Source: Prevotella sp.
GTDB taxonomy: Bacteria; Bacteroidota; Bacteroidia; Bacteroidales; Bacteroidaceae
DNA: 5,301 bases
Reading direction: 5' to 3'
NCBI GenBank assembly: GCA_022732315.1
Contig: JAIJUV010000187.1
Coordinates: 1 to 5,301 of the forward strand
The notes beneath the pieces were generated by a model that did no database searches, had not been told where the DNA came from, and saw nothing but the letters and a program-made list of their open reading frames with translations. Both the position numbers and the translations under genes were made by a program. This document shows, in pieces, positions 1-4,482 of the stretch (positions are counted from its first letter, which is position 1; each line of letters opens with the position of its first letter).

Positions 1-118
1 GCAAAAGCGCAATGCTATCTTTGAGGTCAACCAGCAGATTATTCTTTCTGGTCTTTACAATGGTGGCTTTTTCAACGAGGCAGCTTTCTATGGTGGAACA
101 TGTCTGCGTATATTCCAT

Positions 119-146
119 GGATTGCATCGTTTCTCTTATCAAAAGT
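119..146. other. Left element/target junction (attL-like 11-6-11 site)
   Basis: The junction can be parsed as a tyrosine-recombinase core site. The target-derived arm is GGATTGCATCG (119-129), the 6-bp centre is TTTCTC (130-135), and the element-derived arm is TTATCAAAAGT (136-146). The right junction has the same geometry with a centre differing only in its first base. The inner TTAT edge of the element arm resembles the inner edges of Xer dif arms. Seen: the sequence and spacing. Inferred: that this is where strands are exchanged. Confidence 0.6.
131..136. repeat. Left copy of 6-bp direct repeat TTCTCT flanking the element
   Basis: TTCTCT (codons F-S of the toxin gene) occurs here and again at 3645-3650. 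Keeping one copy and removing the other with the element restores the toxin reading frame exactly. It is either a target duplication or, more likely for a tyrosine recombinase, the shared part of the crossover centre plus one base. Confidence 0.85.
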
Positions 147-163
147 AAAGCATTATCCAAAGT
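136..163 (+). repeat. Left terminal tandem pair of recombinase-type sites (TTATCNNAAGT)
   Basis: TTATCAAAAGT (136-146) and TTATCCAAAGT (153-163) are direct repeats at a 17-bp pitch. The right end has the inverted counterparts TTATCAAAAGT (3618-3608) and TTATCAGAAGT (3601-3591) at the identical 17-bp pitch. Together they form the imperfect terminal inverted repeat of the element and are likely recombinase binding sites (inference). Confidence 0.7.
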
Positions 164-230
164 CCTTTTGGCAGCAACCTTGATTGCCAAGATTTTAAAC
201 TGATTACTTTCTTTTAGGACTTTGGATAAT
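152..230. repeat. 14-bp perfect inverted repeat in the left end
   Basis: ATTATCCAAAGTCC at 152-165 is matched by its exact reverse complement at 217-230, separated by 51 bp. Each arm contains one copy of the TTATCNNAAGT end motif (153-163 on +, 229-219 on -). The long loop and lack of a T-run argue against a simple terminator, although it does lie just past the stop of the third recombinase gene. No gene is supported in 149-234; this stretch is the non-coding left end of the element. Confidence 0.75.
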
Positions 231-234
231 ATTA

Positions 235-1257
235 TCATTTACCAAGGCTTTTGAGCCATGTCTTTAGCTCGGGATCTTTTTCCCACGATGATGATTCTTC
301 TGTTGATTGAGGTATGAGAGGCACGTATATCTTCTCCATCGCCTCTCTTTTTTGTTTGGAATCGGCCCTTGCATATACTTCTGTTGCCTGTATGGACACA
401 TGACCTAAGATGTCTCTGATATAAACAAGATTTAGACCTGCCTGTAGGAGATGCATGGCCTTGCTGTGGCGAAGGCTGTGAGGACTTATCTTTTCAGGGA
501 TTAGGTCGCTGCTCGTGCCCCTCGCTATTGAGGCGTAGTTTTTCAAGATATAGGTTATGCCGGCTCCTGTTAGTTTGCCACCTCTGTCATTTTGGAAGAG
601 AGGTCGTTGATTAACATGCTCTTCCAATAGACGGTTTTCTTCCATATATGATTTAAGGAGTCCAACGTGGGCATCCTGAAGAGGCACAATTCTCTTTTTG
701 CGTCCCTTGCCAAAAAGCACGGCGTGGCATGGCTGGTTTAAACTTATGTCCACTGGTCTAAGGCCTATGAGTTCCTGCACCCTGGCTCCAGTCTCATATA
801 ACGTGGACAGCAGGGCCAGATTCCTTCTTCCTCGTCTTGTGTTCGTGGGGATTACCGACAGGAGGTGCTTCATCCCATCTAGGGTCAGATAGTTCATAGT
901 CCCCTTTATCGTCTTCTTTATCTTAATGGACATGACCTCCTGCCATTGCTGAAGACGGCCAACATCCTCATACTGCATATATTTGCAGAACGCATGCAGT
1001 GCGGCAAGGCGCTGGTTTCTAGTCGATACGGAGCATCCTCCGCTTTGGATCCAGTCAAGGAACTCCAGGACATTTTTGCGATTCATATGGTCAAGAGTAA
1101 GCCTTTCGGCCGTAGTTCCTTTCTTTTCCTTCATGAAGTCGAGGAAGGACGCAAAGGATGCTCCATAGGAGCGCATTGTATTGGGGCTTACTCCTCTTTC
1201 TGCAGAGAGATAGTTGGAGAAAAAGCCTGTAACGTGTTTGGCAAAATCATTCTTCAT
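235..1257 (-). CDS. ritC: Tyrosine recombinase, third gene of the RIT trio
   Basis: This is a 340-residue site-specific tyrosine recombinase that cuts and rejoins DNA through a 3'-phosphotyrosine. The N-terminal SAM-like core-binding domain covers about residues 5-110 (FFSNYLSAERGVSPNTMRSY). The C-terminal catalytic domain has the full set: R159 (TGARVQEL), K184 (FGKGRKKR), H260 and R263 (PHSLRHS), H286 (LGH) and nucleophile Y295 (ATEVYARA). A charged tail follows. The start chosen is the ATG at 1257-1255, which overlaps the end of the preceding gene by 11 bp; a GTG two codons upstream (1263) is the alternative. There is no clear Shine-Dalgarno site, so translation probably depends on coupling to the upstream gene. 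Length and motif layout are typical of the XerC/D-like class. The symbol is assigned by position in the trio and the general look of the protein, not by a phylogeny. Confidence 0.9.
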   Translation of the reverse strand: MKNDFAKHVTGFFSNYLSAERGVSPNTMRSYGASFASFLDFMKEKKGTTAERLTLDHMNRKNVLEFLDWIQSGGCSVSTRNQRLAALHAFCKYMQYEDVGRLQQWQEVMSIKIKKTIKGTMNYLTLDGMKHLLSVIPTNTRRGRRNLALLSTLYETGARVQELIGLRPVDISLNQPCHAVLFGKGRKKRIVPLQDAHVGLLKSYMEENRLLEEHVNQRPLFQNDRGGKLTGAGITYILKNYASIARGTSSDLIPEKISPHSLRHSKAMHLLQAGLNLVYIRDILGHVSIQATEVYARADSKQKREAMEKIYVPLIPQSTEESSSWEKDPELKTWLKSLGK

Positions 1258-2254
1258 TTTCACGGACTAATTTTTCAAGTGATGGAAAAACATAAGAGGA
1301 CACTTCCCCGATCTGCATGTTGAGTTCTGGGAATATCTCACTTGTTAGACGCACATAATGCTCGGTTCCCGCAAGGGTTTTGTGCCCCATGAAGACCGAC
1401 AGTATAGGAAGAAGACAATAGATGTCTCGACCGGAGCGTACCTGTTTCATGAGTGAGTGAACGGCAAAGGTATGTCGCAGGTCGTGGACACGTGGACCAC
1501 GGTGATCGCCTATAAATGGAATACCTGCCATCCTCAGTATTTTCCTAAACCAGCAGTAAGCAGTGCCTTTGGTGATTTTACTTCCTGTGTAGCTGATAAA
1601 GAAGGGTGCGCTGGCATCTAGATGATTCCGAAGAGGCATTTTCGTCCTGTGGACGATGTATTGTTTTAGGACTTCCTCGAGTGAGGGAGTTATTGGTATC
1701 AAGCGTTGGCGCTGGTTCTTCGATTTTACGATGGTAATTAGACCCTTCTCCAAGTCCACGTCAGAGAGGGTCAGACGTACAGCCTCTCCGATTCTCATCC
1801 CCGTGGCATACAGAACGCGTAGTAATGCTGGTATTGAGAACATAGCGTTCCTTTTGCCATTTGTTGAAGAGAGTCGCAACTGGTCAGCTTTCTTAAACAG
1901 TGCATTAATTTCTTCTGAGGAAAAGATTCTTGGAATGAACCTTTTATCCTTCTGGCGAGGCATCGGTGGAACATAGGATATGAATCCACAGTGGCAAAGA
2001 TAACGAGCGAACTGGTTTATGGCTGACCATTTGTCGTATAGTGTTCTTTCACGGTCGTTGACTCTCCCTTTCCTCCATTCAGCAACGATTTTTTTCGTCA
2101 GGATGGGCTCTTCAATATCGAGGTCAAGAACGGTAAGGTCGAGTTCCTTGAAGATATACTCGAACTTTTCTGTTGTGAAGCCCATCGCAGCTTTCATTTT
2201 TATGAAGCTTTCAAAATAAGGCGCAAAGATGCTTTTAAAGGTGTAGTTAATCAT
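1247..2254 (-). CDS. ritB: Tyrosine recombinase, second gene of the RIT trio
   Basis: This is a 335-residue tyrosine recombinase. The N-terminal DNA-binding domain spans about residues 1-95 (MINYTFKSIFAPYFESF onward) and the catalytic domain about 105-310. Catalytic residues are all present: R154 (ATGMRIGEA), K179 (KSKNQRQR), H257 and R260 (VHDLRHTFA), H291 (MGH) and Y300 (GTEHYVRL). The ATG at 2254-2252 is chosen because a strong GGAGGAGGTG (2270-2261) lies just upstream and because it overlaps the previous stop by only 8 bp; starts at 2314 or 2278 would give longer N-terminal extensions embedded in the preceding gene and are less likely. The 3' end overlaps the third recombinase gene by 11 bp. 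Such tight overlaps imply one operon with coupled, roughly stoichiometric synthesis of the trio. The symbol is by position. Confidence 0.9.
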   Translation of the reverse strand: MINYTFKSIFAPYFESFIKMKAAMGFTTEKFEYIFKELDLTVLDLDIEEPILTKKIVAEWRKGRVNDRERTLYDKWSAINQFARYLCHCGFISYVPPMPRQKDKRFIPRIFSSEEINALFKKADQLRLSSTNGKRNAMFSIPALLRVLYATGMRIGEAVRLTLSDVDLEKGLITIVKSKNQRQRLIPITPSLEEVLKQYIVHRTKMPLRNHLDASAPFFISYTGSKITKGTAYCWFRKILRMAGIPFIGDHRGPRVHDLRHTFAVHSLMKQVRSGRDIYCLLPILSVFMGHKTLAGTEHYVRLTSEIFPELNMQIGEVSSYVFPSLEKLVRENEE

Positions 2255-3479
2255 AGAAAACACCTCCTCCCTGCTCATAAAATTCCTCGGCCACAGGAGG
2301 GATGTCAAGCACACATTCCCTGAGATTCGTCACATCAATGCGCAAGTATTCCATGGTGGTCTGGGTTGACTCATGCCCCAGCGCGCTGGAGATTGTGGAG
2401 ATTGCTGTTCCCTTTCTCAGCATATTGCTCGCCAGAGAGTGGCGCAGTGAATGAGGACCGAAGCGTCTTCCGGTCAAGTTTATTCCAGAAGATTGCATGA
2501 TACGGCTAACCACTCCATTGAGAGATATACGTGTCATGGGCCTAAAGGGAGCCGCTGCCGTGAGGAAAACCTCATCGTATTTACTTTTGGGTCTGGCGTC
2601 TCGGGCATAGGTAACCAAAGCTTCCCCGACCTCACGAAGCAATGGAAGTTCCACTGGAGCTTTTGTCTTGCTCTGGTAAAGACAAATCGTGCCGTTATCC
2701 CAGTCTATCTGACTCCATTTTAGCGCTGCGATATCCGACACTCTTAACCCGAGTCGCGAGGCAATGATGAATATGGCATAGTCACGTTTACCCACTTGAG
2801 AAGAACGCTCTATGGTGTTCTCAATTTTGAGTATTTCCTCAGCGGTATATACGGAGGGCAGTTTTTCATGATTTGGGAAGTTATTGGATTGCAACGCATA
2901 TCCAAGATCTCTGTCGACAAAACCTTCTTTACTTAGGAATCGGCAGAACTGGCGGATGGAGTAGAAGTGTTCTCTCTTGCAGGTATTGGCGTGGTCAACA
3001 AACTCAATGATTGCTGACTCCGTGAGGTCTGCCAACTGAGATATTCCCTTCCGCCGTAATCCCTCAAGAAAGTAGCTGAGAAGCCGTCGGTGGTTTGATA
3101 TTGTCTGGTCTGCGCGTCGCTGCGCCTTCAAATCCTCAAGGTACTTAAGGACTATAGTGCCCAACTCTCCGGGGAGAGGATGCTCCACCAGTGTGACAAT
3201 CCGTCGGCGCACAACGCCTGTGTGCATAAATTCGGTCAGAAGATTGATTCCTCTTTGATGACCTCTTTGGGTGGAAGGAGCTAGACCTGGTAATATCCTG
3301 GATAAAAAGTCCAGCCCAGCTTGTTCGGTGTACTCTGAAGTCCCCTGTGCATTCAAATAGGAGACTATTCCTTTCTGCCATCGTCGCCGATGGACCTCGA
3401 TGCATGTCTCGTCGTATCGATCTGCACGCATTTGTTCGATGCAGGCATCAATCAAGACATTGATGTTTTGTTTAACCAT
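2247..3479 (-). CDS. ritA: Tyrosine recombinase, first gene of the RIT trio
   Basis: This 410-residue recombinase is the largest of the three. It has a longer N-terminal part (about 1-205) that contains an extra helical segment ahead of the usual core-binding domain. The catalytic domain runs from about residue 210: R246 (RLGLRVSDI), K271 (YQSKTKAP), H343 and R346 (PHSLRHS), H369 (LGH) and nucleophile Y378 (TTMEYLRI). The ATG at 3479-3477 (MVKQNINVL) is chosen over an upstream ATG at 3545 because that one precedes the likely transcription start: the putative -10 lies at 3541-3536. The 22 extra residues it would add are hydrophobic and read through a hairpin. It is the first gene of the operon and its stop overlaps the next start by 8 bp. 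The symbol is by position. Confidence 0.9.
   Translation of the reverse strand: MVKQNINVLIDACIEQMRADRYDETCIEVHRRRWQKGIVSYLNAQGTSEYTEQAGLDFLSRILPGLAPSTQRGHQRGINLLTEFMHTGVVRRRIVTLVEHPLPGELGTIVLKYLEDLKAQRRADQTISNHRRLLSYFLEGLRRKGISQLADLTESAIIEFVDHANTCKREHFYSIRQFCRFLSKEGFVDRDLGYALQSNNFPNHEKLPSVYTAEEILKIENTIERSSQVGKRDYAIFIIASRLGLRVSDIAALKWSQIDWDNGTICLYQSKTKAPVELPLLREVGEALVTYARDARPKSKYDEVFLTAAAPFRPMTRISLNGVVSRIMQSSGINLTGRRFGPHSLRHSLASNMLRKGTAISTISSALGHESTQTTMEYLRIDVTNLRECVLDIPPVAEEFYEQGGGVFYD
2261..2270 (-). promoter_or_regulatory. Shine-Dalgarno site of the second recombinase gene
   Basis: The - strand reads GGAGGAGGTG, six bases ahead of the ATG at 2254. This is an unusually strong match to the anti-SD for a presumed Bacteroidota host, where SD sites are rarely used, and it decides the start of this gene. 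It may reflect a broad-host-range or imported element. Confidence 0.8.
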
Positions 3480-3480
3480 G

Positions 3481-3518
3481 TTTCTTTGTTGCTCATATGA
3501 GAGCAATACGCAAAGAAA
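3481..3518 (-). promoter_or_regulatory. Hairpin immediately before the first recombinase start codon
   Basis: On the - strand TTTCTTTG (3518-3511) pairs with CAAAGAAA (3488-3481) and TTGCTC (3506-3501) pairs with GAGCAA (3494-3489). This gives 14 paired bases with a 4-nt bulge (CGTA) and a 6-nt loop (TCATAT). Only one base separates the stem from the ATG at 3479, so a folded leader would cover the ribosome entry region. It could act as an RNA structure limiting translation or, as DNA, as an operator for a dimeric protein; the sequence does not distinguish these. Confidence 0.6.
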
Positions 3519-3535
3519 CAGAATATTATCGAGAA

Positions 3536-3564
3536 ATATTATCAAAAGTTGATTTGATTCTCAA
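3536..3564 (-). promoter_or_regulatory. Putative promoter of the recombinase operon
   Basis: On the - strand TTGAGA (3564-3559) is followed after exactly 17 bp by TAATAT (3541-3536), a good classical sigma-70 layout about 60 bp ahead of the first recombinase start. The -10 and part of the spacer overlap a copy of the end motif TTATCAAAAGT (3539-3549), so bound recombinase could block it. The Bacteroidota-type -7 box TAnnTTTG is not evident, so whether this works in the native host is uncertain. Confidence 0.45.
3539..3549 (+). repeat. Inner right-end copy of the TTATCNNAAGT motif
   Basis: TTATCAAAAGT here is inverted relative to the two outer right-end copies (3591-3601, 3608-3618). It mirrors the inner left-end copy at 219-229, which is likewise inverted relative to its outer pair. 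The motif-array length is 77 bp on the left (153-229) and 63 bp on the right (3539-3601). The stretch 3480-3650 as a whole is the non-coding right end of the element. Confidence 0.6.
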
Positions 3565-3590
3565 TAATTTGGCCATGCATCATTGAAGCC

Positions 3591-3618
3591 ACTTCTGATA
3601 AAATTTTACTTTTGATAA
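3591..3618 (-). repeat. Right terminal tandem pair of recombinase-type sites
   Basis: On the - strand TTATCAAAAGT (3618-3608) and TTATCAGAAGT (3601-3591) lie 17 bp apart, mirroring the left pair at 136-163. The outermost 14 bases are identical between the two ends. This is the right arm of the imperfect terminal inverted repeat. Confidence 0.7.
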
Positions 3619-3635
3619 GAATACTTATCACAAGT
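3608..3635. other. Second dif-like 11-6-11 site inside the right end
   Basis: ACTTTTGATAA (3608-3618), a 6-bp centre GAATAC (3619-3624), and TTATCACAAGT (3625-3635) form inverted 11-bp arms with ATAA/TTAT inner edges, the same geometry as Xer dif sites. It has no counterpart at the left end. It may be a relic of an earlier integration or a regulatory core site (inference). Confidence 0.5.
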
Positions 3636-3643
3636 TGTGATAA
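3625..3643. repeat. 19-bp perfect palindrome near the right end
   Basis: TTATCACAAGTTGTGATAA consists of 9-bp arms around a single central G. Its two halves are the overlapping arms of the inner 11-6-11 site (3608-3635) and of the right junction (3633-3660). Confidence 0.85.
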
Positions 3644-3660
3644 ATTCTCTGAGGATATGG
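3633..3660. other. Right element/target junction (attR-like 11-6-11 site)
   Basis: The element-derived arm is AGTTGTGATAA (3633-3643), the centre is ATTCTC (3644-3649), and the target-derived arm is TGAGGATATGG (3650-3660). Joining this element arm to the left one (TTATCAAAAGT) in a circle would give a near-symmetric site with GATAA and TTATC flanking the 6-bp centre. The centres of the two junctions differ only at the first base (T on the left, A on the right), as expected if element and target centres were nearly identical. Confidence 0.6.
3645..3650. repeat. Right copy of 6-bp direct repeat TTCTCT flanking the element
   Basis: This is identical to 131-136. It is followed directly by GAG GAT ATG GAT, the continuation of the AbiEii coding frame. 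Confidence 0.85.
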
Positions 3661-4286
3661 ATTTTTCCCTGCTTGCTCCGAATGAAAACTTTGATTTTAC
3701 ACAATATTTTCAGCCCATCATTGACCAATTCGCTATGGTGGGTAGAGAGGTTGAAATCAAAAAGAAGGACAAAAAGAACTTTGGCAAAGTGGAGTCTGCC
3801 TTTCTGAAAGACAACACAGATGTATATGACATTACATTCCAAACTGAGAAATCTGTCAAGATTAAGATTGAAGTTGATACTCAACCTCCTTTGAAATTCC
3901 AAACAGAACAGAAGTTGCTTCTGCTCCCCCAATCTTTCATGACACGATGTTTCACATTGCCAACCCTCTTTGCAGGAAAGATGCATGCATTGGTGTATCG
4001 TGCTTGGAAGAACAGAGTTAAGGGACGTGATTGGTATGACTTCGAATGGTATGTTCGCCACAATGTTCCTCTTGACTTTACTCACTTGTGCGAAAGAGCC
4101 TTGCAGTTCAATCACGAAGAGCTTGACAAGGAGACGTTCCTTCAAAAACTGAATGAACGACTTGCCACGGCAGACATGAATCAAACAAAGACAGACGTGT
4201 TGCCTTTTGTCAGGAATCCCAAAGAGTTGGATATTTGGTCGAATGACTATTTTATGGAACTTGCAAGAATGATCAGATTTGAATGA
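3651..4286 (+). pseudogene. AbiEii/AbiGii-type nucleotidyltransferase toxin, C-terminal fragment
   Basis: This 211-codon remainder of the toxin gene runs from EDMDFSLL to the TGA at 4284-4286. It holds the catalytic D-x-D (D47, D49, counted from the first visible codon of the N-terminal part), a KIKIEVDT strand (about 115-122), AGKMHALVYR with conserved lysine K155, and KGRDWYDFEWY (about 169-179), the family's conserved lysine/aspartate region. With the N-terminal fragment the visible protein is 256 residues, near full length for the family, and it ends in a normal-looking C-terminus. The frame is open upstream to a TTG at 3612, but those codons belong to the element. On its own the fragment lacks the GGT half of the active site, so it should be inactive. 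There are no internal stops or frameshifts, which points to a recent or reversible disruption. Confidence 0.88.
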
Positions 4287-4451
4287 AAGAAACATTTAGA
4301 AAACATCTGGGCAGACCATTTCACCGGAAATCCAGCATCGGGAAAGGTCATGGTGAAATGCGGTTTCGTCGATACTGGTATGTTGAATAAATGTAGCCAG
4401 CTTGTGGGTGGCGACAAGGATATGGTTAAAGTGTTTAAGTACAACGGATAA
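4287..4451 (+). pseudogene. GNAT acetyltransferase, C-terminal remnant
   Basis: Directly after the toxin stop, and in the same frame, 54 codons encode HFTGNPASGKVMVKCGF, then VDTG, then LVGGDKDMVKVFKY before a TAA (4449-4451). The N-P-A-S-G-K-V-M-x-K-C-G-F pattern and the terminal strand are those of the last part of GNAT N-acetyltransferases (acetyl-CoA-binding motif B region). The rest of the domain is missing and there is no plausible start codon in this frame before the motif, so this is a decayed leftover. The part upstream was presumably replaced when the toxin locus arrived. A short ATG ORF in another frame (4283-4390) has no recognisable content. Confidence 0.65.
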
Positions 4452-4482
4452 AGAAATAAACGTAAATTAAAACATATTGGTT

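Larger units (their letters stand above)
2..148 (+). pseudogene. AbiEii/AbiGii-type nucleotidyltransferase toxin, N-terminal fragment (interrupted by the RIT element; 5' end outside window)
   Basis: Frame 2 is open from the window edge and reads 45 native codons to base 136, followed by Y-Q-K and a TAA (146-148) contributed by the inserted element. The native part contains the family hallmarks: AIFEVNQQIILSGL, then FFNEAAFYGGTCLRIFHG, then LHRFS. In AbiEii proteins GGT is the start of the nucleotidyltransferase motif, hG[GS]-x(9-13)-Dh[DE]h, and the D-x-D follows shortly after; here the D-x-D lies beyond the insertion, at 3654-3662. Counting from the first visible codon, the pieces are G31-G32-T33 and D47-M48-D49, a spacing that fits the motif. 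The family acts as the toxin of type IV-like abortive infection systems, transferring nucleotides to RNA targets. The true start codon and any AbiEi-like antitoxin gene lie upstream of the window. As it stands the fragment lacks the metal-binding acidic residues and should be inactive. Confidence 0.87.
137..3650 (-). mobile_element. RIT (recombinase-in-trio) element inserted in an AbiEii toxin gene
   Basis: The 3514-bp insertion (counted with one copy of TTCTCT) carries only three consecutive, overlapping tyrosine recombinase genes on the - strand. It has short non-coding ends with related inverted sequences: TTATCAAAAGTAAA at 136-149 is exactly repeated in inverted orientation at 3605-3618. 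The three-integrase composition with no transposase, accessory cargo or resistance genes matches RIT elements. The boundaries are defined by the host gene: AbiEii coding sequence stops at 136 and resumes in frame at 3651. The orientation given is that of the recombinase operon. All three recombinases keep complete catalytic residues and the frames are intact, so the element may be active or recently active. Equivalent boundaries are 131-3644, because the direct repeat makes the exact edge ambiguous. Confidence 0.88.

Noticed and set aside
12..203. 63-codon + strand ORF over the left junction
   Set aside because: It is out of frame with the clear AbiEii N-terminal sequence (frame 2) and runs across the element boundary; it has no recognisable features.
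2247..3545. Longer first recombinase starting at 3545 with a hydrophobic N-terminus that could pass for a membrane segment
   Set aside because: The extra 22 codons run through the putative -10 region and the leader hairpin; the start at 3479 gives a normal recombinase N-terminus.
3553..3571. Outward Bacteroidota-type promoter on the + strand (TTTG ... TAATTTGG)
   Set aside because: The -7 box is one base short of TAnnTTTG and the spacing to the upstream TTTG is far too small.
3612..3650. New toxin start (TTG at 3612) giving an independent shortened protein
   Set aside because: There is no ribosome site, the codons lie in the element's palindromic end, and the product would lack the GGT half of the active site.
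137..3650. Integrative conjugative element, integron or prophage
   Set aside because: There are no mobilisation, relaxase, cassette, phage structural or cargo genes; only three recombinases fill the element.
3606..4295. 229-codon - strand ORF opposite the toxin C-terminal fragment
   Set aside because: It is the antisense shadow of the AbiEii fragment. Its cysteine- and histidine-rich, low-coherence translation shows no domain, while the + frame has conserved AbiEii motifs.
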